From NCBI RefSeq assembly GCF_900100295.1, contig NZ_FNEV01000003.1, positions 82,849 through 146,848 on the forward strand: a stretch of 64,000 nucleotides of DNA, in the 5' to 3' direction. Position numbers and translations under genes: made by a program. How positions within the stretch are numbered: position 1 is the first letter of the stretch; every line of letters begins with the position of its first letter. Shown here one piece after another: positions 51,342-61,665 of the stretch. This DNA comes from Salimicrobium halophilum. GTDB lineage: Bacteria > Bacillota > Bacilli > Bacillales > Halobacillaceae. Under the pieces are notes generated by a model. The model did not search any database and had not been told where the DNA came from. It worked only from the letters and a program-made list of their open reading frames with translations.

Positions 51342-52490
51342 CTACTCCTCCTCTCTGATTCTCGTCTTTACAGAACCGAACAGATAAATCGCTCCTGTGA
51401 GCCAAAATACACTCGACACACTTACTACTTGTGCCACAGCTCCGAACAATAAAGGGGAAGTCACTTGAACAAAACGGTTGGCAGTGATCCGTACACCGAG
51501 TCCCTGACTTATGACATTCTTCGGCAAAGCATAAAGCGCTGTAGAAATGGACAAGGGCTGTCCCAAACCTACGCCTAACCCAAGAATGAATGCTACGACT
51601 CCTATAGCGTATACGTAATCGAAAAAAGGAAGCACGAGAAACATCAATCCTGAAGATAGTACAGAAGTAAGAACGACAGTACTCCGTGAAAATCGGGCTA
51701 AAAAGAAAGTCATCCCCCAGCGCACCAGCAAACCTGCAAGTGCGTTAGCCGATACAATCAGACCGATTTGGGTACCCGTAAGACCGAGCTCCACACCTAA
51801 AAGGGGAAAGAAGGAAGTAAATGCATCCTTCCCGGTAAGAACCATAGTGCTGATATAAATGGCACGTCGGAAATTCACGATACCAACCAGTTCCCCGATC
51901 GGTGCTTTGCGCTTACCCTCCTGTTCTTCAGGATTATTATCGGGTTCTTTCGTCAACCAGAACGTCATTACAACAGCAATCAGTCCAATCATACTGAGCA
52001 CGAGAAATGCGGCAGGCGTACTGATGGCATCCGCTACACTACCACCGATTGCAGGTCCGAGAAATGTCCCGGTAGCCGCTCCGATGCTGAATTTCATCAC
52101 GTGGTGGTCCCGTTTCGCTCCGTCTCTTGACTGCCCAACGTAACTTTGTGCTGCAATAATGAACGCCGTGTGGAATCCCCCAGCGATGATTTGTGAAACG
52201 ATCAGACCGGGTAGTGTCGTCCAGAAGAACGGCAGTGATAGTGCCATCATTGCCGAAGTAGCACTGATCAGAAGTGGACCCTTACTCCCCTGGACGTTGA
52301 TGAAACGTCCAATATATACAGATAGAAACAGTGGCAGGAGCGGAAAGAGAGCGATGATGATACCTATCTCAAGAGAGGAAGCTCCAAGTTCGTTTCCGAG
52401 AATAGAAACTAGCGGACGTGTGCCCATTCCTGCCGTCATGAAAAATATAGATAGGACTGCAAGTAGCGTATAATCCTTTTCTTTCACCAT
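51342..52490 (-). CDS. Major facilitator superfamily transporter
   Basis: A 382-residue protein with 12 membrane segments. GRFINVQGSKGPLL lies where MFS motif A normally falls between segments 2 and 3, and the two halves are joined by a charged loop (TKEPDNNPEEQEGKRKAPIGELV) after segment 6. The short length and low charge are usual for drug or metabolite efflux members, but no substrate can be assigned. No regulator adjoins it. The gene sits alone between the convergent lipoprotein and the divergent sequence upstream of the xylanase terminator. Confidence 0.85.
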   Translation of the reverse strand: MVKEKDYTLLAVLSIFFMTAGMGTRPLVSILGNELGASSLEIGIIIALFPLLPLFLSVYIGRFINVQGSKGPLLISATSAMMALSLPFFWTTLPGLIVSQIIAGGFHTAFIIAAQSYVGQSRDGAKRDHHVMKFSIGAATGTFLGPAIGGSVADAISTPAAFLVLSMIGLIAVVMTFWLTKEPDNNPEEQEGKRKAPIGELVGIVNFRRAIYISTMVLTGKDAFTSFFPLLGVELGLTGTQIGLIVSANALAGLLVRWGMTFFLARFSRSTVVLTSVLSSGLMFLVLPFFDYVYAIGVVAFILGLGVGLGQPLSISTALYALPKNVISQGLGVRITANRFVQVTSPLLFGAVAQVVSVSSVFWLTGAIYLFGSVKTRIREEE

Positions 52491-52567
52491 AAGAAAAAAC
52501 CTTCCATCCCGAATAATTTCCTATAGTATACTACAGTGCAGAGAGATGTGACGAGTAAGGAGATCCA

Positions 52568-52600
52568 AAGAAAAACGGTTCCGGACAAACCGGAACCGCT
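52568..52600 (-). terminator. Terminator of the xylanase gene
   Basis: AGCGGTTCCGG-type stem: CGGTTCCGG (52576-52584) pairs with CCGGAACCG (52590-52598) over 5 nt, followed on the minus strand by TTTTTCTTTGG. Confidence 0.9.
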
Positions 52601-52611
52601 CTCTTTATTGC

Positions 52612-54315
<1,704 letters not shown>

Positions 54316-54411
54316 TTACTTTTATAATGAGTAAAGCACCCTTTGACTTTTGGTCAGAACGACTTATGCAATTACAGACGATTGAAGAAAATCATCACCC
54401 CCTGGGAATTT

Positions 54412-55398
54412 TCAGGAAAACATGAAACGAGTCCTCTTATGATAGGGAACTTCCGGTGTAACAATCACTGATGGATACCCTTCCTGTTCAAGGGACACCG
54501 GATGATTATGTGTCTCCAGACATACACCGCCGAACGTACGACATTCCTTCTGATAAAGATCGAATTGCTCAGAGAGGTTGTGACCCGTAAACAATTGCAA
54601 CCCTGCCTGGTCTGTACAGATCTCCATGATTCTCCCTTCGAGTTCCAGAGCACATTTGGGGCTATCCAGAAAGAAGTAATGATCATATCCCCCGCTCATC
54701 GATCCTCTTCCGGAATTTTCATCCGCAAACCCTTCTCGGAAAGAAAGACCTCCACGAAAATCGAAGGAACCGGAGACATCCATTTTCCGCCCTGTAGGTA
54801 TCAATTCTTCATCCAGCTCCAAATAAGAGGAGGATGGAAGAGTCAAACGGTGACGGGAAATGTCTTCATCACCGAGATTGAAATATGTATGATTCGTCAG
54901 CGCCACTGGCCTAGCTTCGGTAACTTCTGCATAATAATCGATGGCAAATTCATTGTCATCGCTCAAGCTATAAGTAACCGTCACTTCCACTGTTCCAGGG
55001 TATCCATCCCCCGAACACGTCGTCTTCAATATTGCTCGATTTTCTTCTTCCATTTCCACCTTCCAAAGATTTCGATGCAGGCCGGCTTCTCCCCCATGCA
55101 AATGGTGGCGCCCTTCATTCTTAGATAAATCATAGCGCTCTCCGTCAAACTCATACCTTCCTTCTTTGATCCTTCCGGCCACAGGACCGATAAGTGCACC
55201 CAAATACAAAGGGTTCTCTTCATAATCGTGAAGGTTCTCATAACGGAGCACCACGTCCTGACCATCAGGAGGAACGATTGAAGTAATCGCTCCACCGATG
55301 TTCAGAAAAGAGACGGTCATTCCTCTTCTGTTTCTTAACGTATAGTGATTCCAGCCGGGTTTTCCGGCTACCTTTTCTACTTGTACTGAGCCTTCCAT
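54412..55398 (-). CDS. Aldose 1-epimerase family protein
   Basis: A 328-residue mutarotase of GalM type, of typical length. RHHLHGGEAGLHRNLW (first catalytic His region), ALTNHTYFNLG (second His) and VCLETHNHP (catalytic Glu) are the family motifs. It interconverts alpha and beta anomers of aldoses, here presumably xylose or xylo-oligosaccharide reducing ends. Its ATG shares a base with the stop codon of the preceding aldo/keto reductase gene, showing coupled translation in the xyl operon. Confidence 0.9.
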   Translation of the reverse strand: MEGSVQVEKVAGKPGWNHYTLRNRRGMTVSFLNIGGAITSIVPPDGQDVVLRYENLHDYEENPLYLGALIGPVAGRIKEGRYEFDGERYDLSKNEGRHHLHGGEAGLHRNLWKVEMEEENRAILKTTCSGDGYPGTVEVTVTYSLSDDNEFAIDYYAEVTEARPVALTNHTYFNLGDEDISRHRLTLPSSSYLELDEELIPTGRKMDVSGSFDFRGGLSFREGFADENSGRGSMSGGYDHYFFLDSPKCALELEGRIMEICTDQAGLQLFTGHNLSEQFDLYQKECRTFGGVCLETHNHPVSLEQEGYPSVIVTPEVPYHKRTRFMFS

Positions 55399-56375
55399 CA
55401 ATATTTCCCCCGGATATTCGGAGCGACCTCTGTTTCATAGAAGTCTTTCAGATCACTCAACTCATCTTCCCCGAAATCTGGAACATTAAGAGCTGCCAGG
55501 TTATCCTCCACCTGATTTACATTCCGGAACCCGGGGATGACAGCTGTAATACCGGGTTGCTGAAGGATCCATTTCAGGGCGGCACGCGTTCTGGATCCGC
55601 GCCCGTTTTCGATCCAGTAGATCTCGTCGCTGAGCTCGACGCCTTTATTGAATTCCAGACCCGCGAACGTTTCTCCGACGTTGAAGGCTTCTCCTTCTTT
55701 ATTGAAATGACGATGATCTTCTTTATCGAATGTATGATTCTTCTCATATTTTCCGGTCAGTAACCCACTCGCCAGGGGCACCCGGGCCAGAATGCCGACT
55801 TGTTTGTCGATAGCCATCGGAAGCAAATCCTCCAGAGGTTTCTGACGGAAGATATTGAAAATGATCTGCAGAACATCCGCCTTCGTATGTTCCATCACAT
55901 AGATGCCTTCTTCTACTGATTCGACGCTTACCCCATAAGCACGGATGAGCCCTTCTGCCTTCAATTTCTCCAGGACGTTGAATACGTCCCCCTGTTTGAG
56001 AATCGACAAAGGCGGGCAATGAATCTGATACAAGTCTACGTATTCCCTGTCCAGACGACGCAGGCTATCCTCCAGATACGCACGTACCTGCTCTTCCGAA
56101 TACGTCGCAGGATCCTCGATATCCCCCTGACGACAGAATTTCGTCGCAAGGTAGATGTCTTTCCCCTTGGTAGTCTCTCCCAGAAGTTCTTCGCTGTGTC
56201 CCATGCCATACACGTCTGCTGTATCGAAGAAATTCACTCCGGCATCCATCGCTTTCCGGAGTCCGGCTTTTGCTTCTTCGTCATTCGTGTTGCCCCAACT
56301 TCCTCCGATCGCCCACGTTCCGAAACTGAGCTCACTGATGTGCATTCCTGTCTTGCCAAGCTCACGATAATTCAT
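55398..56375 (-). CDS. Aldo/keto reductase
   Basis: A 325-residue AKR of the TIM-barrel superfamily. NFFDTADVYGMGHSEELLG contains the catalytic Asp and Tyr, IYLATKF the Lys and DLYQIHCPP the His, so the tetrad is complete. C-terminal residues (AVIPGFRNVNQVEDN) form the NADP(H)-binding end. Such enzymes reduce aldehydes or sugars; its place in the operon between xylB and galM suggests xylose or an oxidation product, but the direction of catalysis is not predictable. Neighbours are 10 bp away on one side and overlapping on the other. Confidence 0.9.
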   Translation of the reverse strand: MNYRELGKTGMHISELSFGTWAIGGSWGNTNDEEAKAGLRKAMDAGVNFFDTADVYGMGHSEELLGETTKGKDIYLATKFCRQGDIEDPATYSEEQVRAYLEDSLRRLDREYVDLYQIHCPPLSILKQGDVFNVLEKLKAEGLIRAYGVSVESVEEGIYVMEHTKADVLQIIFNIFRQKPLEDLLPMAIDKQVGILARVPLASGLLTGKYEKNHTFDKEDHRHFNKEGEAFNVGETFAGLEFNKGVELSDEIYWIENGRGSRTRAALKWILQQPGITAVIPGFRNVNQVEDNLAALNVPDFGEDELSDLKDFYETEVAPNIRGKY

Positions 56376-56385
56376 TCCATTCCTC

Positions 56386-57867
56386 CTAGCCTCTAAATGT
56401 TTTCAGCTCTTCGTTCATACCCTTTGTTTGTCGATAAACTTTTTGATAGATACAGAAGAGATGACGATACGTTTCTACCCTGTCCTGATCAGGCTCAAAC
56501 CGCTCTGCCTCTTCCAGAAACTCAGCAGCACACGATTCAAGTGAAATGAACCAGCCACATCCATAAGCTGCAATCATGGCTGCTCCCATACCGGGCCCCT
56601 GCTCGCTTCTCAATTTCACGACAGTAGCGTCGAAGACATCGGCTTGCATCTGGAGCCATTCCTCATTCTTCGCACCACCACCGATGGATACGATCGTATC
56701 AATATTCTTTCCGCTCTTACGGAACATTTCAATCGATTCATTCAGAGAAAAGGTTATGCCTTCCATCACGGCTCTCACAAAATCTTTTCGTCGATGAGAC
56801 GCGTCCATTCCTATAAATGACCCACGAATATCAGCATCGGCATGAGGCGTACGTTCTCCCTGGATATAAGGGGTGAACAAGAGACCACGAGAGCCGGCAG
56901 GAACTTCACCCACTTCTTTCACGAACTCGTCAAAATCTTCTCCTTCGGCAAAAACATCTTTAAACCAGCGAAGACTATCCCCTGCGGCTAATGTGACCCC
57001 CATCGTATATAGAGCTTCTGGAGCCGCATGGTAAAAGTAGTGGGCGTCCCCTCCGAAATCTTTATAGGCATCCGCTTCGTACGAAAGGACCACACCTGAT
57101 GTTCCGATGCTGCAAAGTGTCTTTCCTTCGGATAGAATACCAGCTCCGACTGCTCCGCAGGCGTTATCCGCGCCACCGGCAAACACTTTCGTTTCATTCG
57201 TAAGACCGGTTCTCTCTTCCGTAATCGTTCCTGTCTGATCCGTAGAGGCAACCAGTGGAGGACAAAAAGAAACAGGAAGACCCACAGCTTCACAAATGTC
57301 GCTGCTCCACGTCTTCTTCTCTATATCAAGAAGCAGCGTGCCCGCCGCATCGGAATATTCCATCGCCAGTTTTCCAGTCAGACGGTAGCGGAGATAATCT
57401 TTCGGCAGGACGAATGTCGCAGCCCTCCCGAAATTCTCCGGCTCTTCTTCTTTGACCCACAAAATCTTGGGTAGAGTGAATCCCTCAAGAGCAGGGTTCT
57501 TTGTAACCGACAGCAGCTTCTCTTCTCCCACTTGGTCATAAATATCCCGGCATTGTTTCGTCGTACGCGTATCATTCCATAGGATCGCCGGGCGAAGGAC
57601 CTTGTGATGTTCATCCAGAAGGACGAGCCCGTGCATCTGACCGGAGAAACTCAAACCTCCAATCTCTTCATCGGCCCGGTCCGTCAATTCTTTCAACGCA
57701 TCGATCGTCTGTGTCACCCACTCTTCAGGATCCTGTTCACTCCATCCGCTTTTGGGCTGAGATAACGACAACGGTCGTGAAACTTCATCCTTGATCTCGC
57801 CATCCCGGGTGACGAGCAGCACTTTCACCGCGCTCGTCCCGAGATCGACTCCCACTGCATAAGTCAT
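56386..57867 (-). CDS. xylB: Xylulokinase
   Basis: A 493-residue FGGY kinase that phosphorylates D-xylulose to xylulose 5-phosphate. VGVDLGTSAVKVLLV is the phosphate-1 site, SGQMHGLVLLDEHHKVLRPAILWND in part (WNDTRT) the sugar site with catalytic Asp later in GGADNACGAVGAG, and GGGAKNEEWLQMQADVF the FGGY signature 2. It follows xylA by 4 bp. Gene order and full length make the assignment secure. Confidence 0.95.
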   Translation of the reverse strand: MTYAVGVDLGTSAVKVLLVTRDGEIKDEVSRPLSLSQPKSGWSEQDPEEWVTQTIDALKELTDRADEEIGGLSFSGQMHGLVLLDEHHKVLRPAILWNDTRTTKQCRDIYDQVGEEKLLSVTKNPALEGFTLPKILWVKEEEPENFGRAATFVLPKDYLRYRLTGKLAMEYSDAAGTLLLDIEKKTWSSDICEAVGLPVSFCPPLVASTDQTGTITEERTGLTNETKVFAGGADNACGAVGAGILSEGKTLCSIGTSGVVLSYEADAYKDFGGDAHYFYHAAPEALYTMGVTLAAGDSLRWFKDVFAEGEDFDEFVKEVGEVPAGSRGLLFTPYIQGERTPHADADIRGSFIGMDASHRRKDFVRAVMEGITFSLNESIEMFRKSGKNIDTIVSIGGGAKNEEWLQMQADVFDATVVKLRSEQGPGMGAAMIAAYGCGWFISLESCAAEFLEEAERFEPDQDRVETYRHLFCIYQKVYRQTKGMNEELKTFRG

Positions 57868-57871
57868 GAAA

Positions 57872-59197
57872 TCACTCTCCTGCGTAAGCTCTGAGCAAGT
57901 ATTGGTTCATCGTCGCTTTGATCAATTCCAGACGACCTGATTTATGTTGGATATCTTTGAGTCCAAGGGCATGTTCTTCCAATGCTTTAAAGTCCGTCTT
58001 ACCATCGACGATATCTTTACCGATGCCACTCTCATAGCTGCTGTAACGATCATTGATGATATCTTCAAGCACCCCATCCTCATACATTTGATGAGCCACT
58101 TTCAATCCGACGGCGAAACTATCCATGCCAGCTACGTGAGCGTGTACGAGATCTTCCTGTTCGAAGGAACCGCGACGCACTTTCGCATCGAAGTTCAGAC
58201 CACCGCTGCCGAGACCGCCGTTTTTCACGATTTCATACATGGCGAGTGTCGTTGCATAGAGGTCTGTCGGGAATTCGTCCGTATCCCAGCCAAGGAGCGG
58301 GTGACCCTGGTTCGCATCTACAGAACCGAGCAGTCCATTCACACGAGCATAGTGAAGTTCATGTTCGAACGTATGGCCCGCAAGTGTCGCGTGGTTCGCT
58401 TCGATATTGAATTTGAAATGGTCGGTGAGATCATACTTCTGCAGGAACGCATATCCCGATGCTACATCGAAATCATATTGATGACTCGTCGGCTCTTTCG
58501 GTTTCGGCTCGATCAGGAACTGGGCATCGAAGCCGATTTCCTTCGCATAGTCGACCGCCATATGGAAGAAGCGGCCCAGGTTATCAAGTTCGATCCCCAT
58601 ATCTGTATTAAGAAGTGTTTCGTAACCTTCTCGCCCTCCCCAGAATACGAAGTTCTCGCCACCGAGTTCTTTGCCGATTTCCAACTGCTTTTTCACTTTT
58701 GCAGCAGCATACGCGAATACGTCCGCATTGTTCGAGGAAGCAGCTCCATGGATAAAGCGTGGATGCGTGAAGTTATTCGCCGTGTTCCACAGGAGCTTCG
58801 TTTTGCTATCTTTCATGTAATCTTTGATCATAGAAACAATGGTATCGAGATTCTTGTTCGTTTCCGCTAATGTTTCGCCCTCCGGAGCAATGTCGACATC
58901 GTGGAAACAGAAATACGGGACGCCCAGCTTTTCGAAAAATTCGAATGCCGCTTCCACTCGCGCTTTCGCAAGGTCCATCCCGTCCAGATGATCCCAGTTA
59001 CGTACGGCAGTACCGACACCGAACGGATCGGATAAGTCTTCCGTGAACGTATGCCAGTAAGCGACACCGAAGCGGAGATAGTCCTCCATCGTTTTGCCGC
59101 CGATTTTCTCTTCCGGGTTGTAAAATTTGAATGCGTATGGATTCGATGATGTTGCACCTTCATAGTTGATTGTTGGAATGTTGTCGAAATAAGTCAT
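57872..59197 (-). CDS. xylA: Xylose isomerase
   Basis: A 441-residue class II xylose isomerase of the usual length; converts D-xylose to D-xylulose with divalent metal. [12 protein letters not shown] (catalytic His and Asp), [33 protein letters not shown] and [19 protein letters not shown] (metal-binding Glu, His, Asp series) are the diagnostic motifs. ATG at 59197 follows GGGAGG with 7 nt; an ATG at 59212 overlaps the RBS. It heads the operon xylA-xylB-akr-galM. The 102-bp region to the divergent DUF624 gene should hold its promoter; only an inverted repeat (59252-59278) is visible there. Confidence 0.97.
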   Translation of the reverse strand: MTYFDNIPTINYEGATSSNPYAFKFYNPEEKIGGKTMEDYLRFGVAYWHTFTEDLSDPFGVGTAVRNWDHLDGMDLAKARVEAAFEFFEKLGVPYFCFHDVDIAPEGETLAETNKNLDTIVSMIKDYMKDSKTKLLWNTANNFTHPRFIHGAASSNNADVFAYAAAKVKKQLEIGKELGGENFVFWGGREGYETLLNTDMGIELDNLGRFFHMAVDYAKEIGFDAQFLIEPKPKEPTSHQYDFDVASGYAFLQKYDLTDHFKFNIEANHATLAGHTFEHELHYARVNGLLGSVDANQGHPLLGWDTDEFPTDLYATTLAMYEIVKNGGLGSGGLNFDAKVRRGSFEQEDLVHAHVAGMDSFAVGLKVAHQMYEDGVLEDIINDRYSSYESGIGKDIVDGKTDFKALEEHALGLKDIQHKSGRLELIKATMNQYLLRAYAGE

Positions 59198-59251
59198 TTT
59201 ACTTCCTCCCATTTCTATGGTTATGATTAATGCTGGATGAAACGAAAGCCA

Positions 59252-59278
59252 GAAGTGTCACAAGCACCGTCAAACTTC
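59252..59278. promoter_or_regulatory. Inverted repeat between xylA and the DUF624 gene
   Basis: GAAGTGTCAC (59252-59261) and GTCAAACTTC (59269-59278) are complementary at 8 of 10 positions over a 7-bp centre, the same 7-bp centre length as the XylR operator candidate at 63036. Its half-sites do not match that operator well, so it is only a candidate site. Confidence 0.35.
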
Positions 59279-59299
59279 AGCCCTCCAGGAGGTCCTATC

Positions 59300-59893
59300 A
59301 TGCAGACATTTTCAGGAAAACTATACGAAGCAATGGAATGGATTACCAAATTCGCCTATCTCCAGTTGTTATGGATTCTCGGCTCTCTTGCAGGCTTTGT
59401 CATCCTCGGCATATACCCTGCAACAGCAGCCGCCTTCAGCGTGGTCCGTCAGTGGCTGAATGGAAACCAGAGCGAAAAACTTTTGCCTCTATTCATCAGC
59501 TACTACCGTCAGGATTTCGTGAAAACAAATCTACTGGGACTATGGGTCACTTTTCTACTATTGCTGATCTACCTGGATATCTTTTACCTGCAACAGAACG
59601 CCAGTCTGTTAGCCATTCCATTTTTCGCGTTTATGTTTATCATTTCCCTGTACCTTTTGTATGTTTTTCCTGTGTACGCCCACTTCGAATATTCTGTAGC
59701 GCAAATCATAAAGAATTCGTTTCTATTACCTTTGGTAAGTCCTGCAGCCACCGTCTCGCAAGTTATTTCTACAGGGTTGCTCGTCGTGATTTACGTGTTT
59801 TTTCCAGCTTTAGCCGTCATTTTCGGCATGAGCCTATTCGCTTTTCTGACGACTTGGAATGCACGGTTCGCTTTTCACAAACTGGAAAGTTAG
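59300..59893 (+). CDS. DUF624 (YesL-like) membrane protein
   Basis: A 197-residue protein with about five membrane segments. YPATAAAFSVVRQWLNGNQSEKLLPLFISYY in part (PATAAAFSVVRQW) is the typical DUF624 core. These proteins accompany oligosaccharide ABC permeases in Bacillales and may assist or regulate them. ATG at 59300 follows AGGAGG. It is on the opposite strand to the rest of the sugar genes: divergent from xylA and convergent with the ABC permease, whose stop codon overlaps its own. Function unknown. Confidence 0.88.
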   Translation: MQTFSGKLYEAMEWITKFAYLQLLWILGSLAGFVILGIYPATAAAFSVVRQWLNGNQSEKLLPLFISYYRQDFVKTNLLGLWVTFLLLLIYLDIFYLQQNASLLAIPFFAFMFIISLYLLYVFPVYAHFEYSVAQIIKNSFLLPLVSPAATVSQVISTGLLVVIYVFFPALAVIFGMSLFAFLTTWNARFAFHKLES

Positions 59894-60711
59894 CCCTTGA
59901 CTGCGCTTGAAGAAATGCCTTCCACAACTTTATTACTGAAGAAGATGAACGCAATCAGGATCGGTAAAAGGCTGATGATCAACGTGGCACCAATGGCTCC
60001 CCAGTCCGTCATGTACTGACCGATGAAGTTCTGGATGCCGACCGTCAACGTCTTGTATTGATCGGAACTGATGAACGTATTCACGAACACGAATTCGTTC
60101 CAGTTATAAATCATATTGATGATGACAATAGTCGAAAGTACCGGCGTCGTCATCGGCAAAATGATCCGGAAAAACAACCTGTGGATAGAACAGCCATCCA
60201 TGATAGCGGCTTCCTCAATTTCCCTCGGCAGTGTGTAATAGAACCCTAGAAGAATCATCATGGTGATCGGCAGGTTGTAGGCCGTATAAGTAAGTACAAT
60301 AGAAATCGGGTTGTCGATCAGGTTCACGTTCAAAAACATGCTGAATAGCGGGATGATTGCCGAGTGGATCGGAATCATCAGCCCGACCATGAACAATCCG
60401 AGAACCAGCTTATCGAGCTTCCAGTGCATCCGAGTTATAGCGAATGTCGCCATGCTTGCAAATAGTGCTGTCAGAATAATCGCTACAACCGTGATCCACA
60501 CACTGTTGAAAAAGTAAAGCCCGATCCCGCCTTCCCATACCTTCGCGTAATTTTCCCAAAGCCATTCTCTCGGAAGGGCGAAGGGATTCCCGCCGAAAAT
60601 CTCTCTATTGCTTTTCAAGGAAAACAGGAACAGCCAAATAATCGGAAGCAACTGGAATACCGCGACGATCCCGAGACAGATGTAAAGCAGGATATAGGAC
60701 AGTTTCTTCAT
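59890..60711 (-). CDS. Sugar ABC transporter permease (MsmG/AraQ-like)
   Basis: A 273-residue permease of the CUT1 type with six membrane segments. The EAA loop is EEAAIMDGCSIHRLFFRIILPMTTPVLST in part (EAAIMDGCS...RIILPM). It pairs with the gene upstream as a heterodimer. The start is one of two adjacent ATG codons (60711 or 60714) after AGAGGAG; the longer frame to 60771 has no RBS and would overlap the upstream gene. Its stop overlaps the DUF624 stop by 3 nt, with no terminator between. Confidence 0.9.
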   Translation of the reverse strand: MKKLSYILLYICLGIVAVFQLLPIIWLFLFSLKSNREIFGGNPFALPREWLWENYAKVWEGGIGLYFFNSVWITVVAIILTALFASMATFAITRMHWKLDKLVLGLFMVGLMIPIHSAIIPLFSMFLNVNLIDNPISIVLTYTAYNLPITMMILLGFYYTLPREIEEAAIMDGCSIHRLFFRIILPMTTPVLSTIVIINMIYNWNEFVFVNTFISSDQYKTLTVGIQNFIGQYMTDWGAIGATLIISLLPILIAFIFFSNKVVEGISSSAVKG

Positions 60712-60727
60712 CATATCTCTCCTCTGT

Positions 60728-61606
60728 TTAATACTGGATATTTTCTTTATCTTCTGTAAGCTTACGGACAATCACCGTCACGATAAGAGTGATGATCAGT
60801 AGCAAAAAGCCGATCGCACTCCCGTAACCGAACTCGTTCGTCGAGAAAGCGAGTTTATACATATAAGATGCCATTACTTCACTAGCCCCGTTCGGTCCGC
60901 CGTTGGTCATAACATAAATCAGATCGAAATACTTCAGGGACCCTACAATTGCAAGGACCACCGTCACTTTCACGATCCCTTTGATCAGCGGCAGTTTGAT
61001 TCTGTACGCTATCTGAATCGGTGTCGCTCCATCAATCTTTGCTGCCTCGATCAGAGACTCCGGTATATTCTTCAGTGCTGCATAATAAATAAGAATATAG
61101 AACCCGGCATATTGCCATAAGATCGGAACGAAAATGGCGTACAGGACGATATCAGGATTAGCGAGCCATGCAGGTGGGTTTTCCACTCCGAGCCACATCA
61201 ACGCACGGTTCAGCATTCCGTTTGCCGGGTTGAATACTTTGATCCACAGTTGCGCAATCGCAACGGAAGATAAAAGCATCGGAATCAGGTAGATCTTCCT
61301 CAAGATGTCTGCCCCTTTAATTTTGGAAGCGAGAATCATGGAGATTGCAAGATACACAATCAGACTCAAGGTGGAGAACACAGCCAGTAGAAAGGAGTGC
61401 AGCGCACTATCCCAAAAAGCGGCATCCTGGATAGCCGTTATGTAGTTTTCCATTCCGATGAATTCCATTGCACCGATTCCGTCCCACTCCATCAAACCAT
61501 AGTAGGCACTTAATCCGAGAGGAATGAAGATCAGAAACGCTACCATCAAAAGAGCGGGCATGATATAAAACGCGATCATCCATTTGTTGGACATGACTTT
61601 GTTCAT
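60728..61606 (-). CDS. Sugar ABC transporter permease (MsmF/UgpA-like)
   Basis: A 292-residue CUT1-type permease with six membrane segments. EAA loop: EAAKIDGATPIQIAYRIKLPLIKG in part (EAAKIDGATP...YRIKLPL). GGPNGASEVMASYMYKLAF is the typical C-terminal motif of this subunit. ATG at 61606 follows AAGGAG at a rather long 11 nt; a GTG at 61618 abuts that RBS. It lies between the binding-protein gene and the second permease; an intercistronic hairpin precedes it. Confidence 0.9.
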   Translation of the reverse strand: MNKVMSNKWMIAFYIMPALLMVAFLIFIPLGLSAYYGLMEWDGIGAMEFIGMENYITAIQDAAFWDSALHSFLLAVFSTLSLIVYLAISMILASKIKGADILRKIYLIPMLLSSVAIAQLWIKVFNPANGMLNRALMWLGVENPPAWLANPDIVLYAIFVPILWQYAGFYILIYYAALKNIPESLIEAAKIDGATPIQIAYRIKLPLIKGIVKVTVVLAIVGSLKYFDLIYVMTNGGPNGASEVMASYMYKLAFSTNEFGYGSAIGFLLLIITLIVTVIVRKLTEDKENIQY

Positions 61607-61629
61607 TGCTGGTTTCACTCCTTATAAGG

Positions 61630-61658
61630 AGGAAGAAAGGGGGACCCCCTTTCTTCCT
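61630..61658 (-). other. Intercistronic hairpin between binding-protein and permease genes
   Basis: GGAAGAAAGGGG (61631-61642) pairs perfectly with CCCCTTTCTTCC (61646-61657), a 12-13-bp stem with a 3-nt loop. Without a T-run it should act as an mRNA stabiliser or partial attenuator, raising the receptor-to-permease ratio. Confidence 0.65.
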
Positions 61659-61665
61659 GAATGCT

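Noticed and set aside
57944-58870. 308-codon open frame antisense to xylA
   Set aside because: xylA is certain from conserved motifs; the antisense product is Phe/Arg/Ile-rich and lacks an RBS.
59221-59251. XylR operator in the sequence just upstream of xylA (TTCGTTTCA on the minus strand)
   Set aside because: Only 6 of 9 positions match in one arm and the other arm does not fit.
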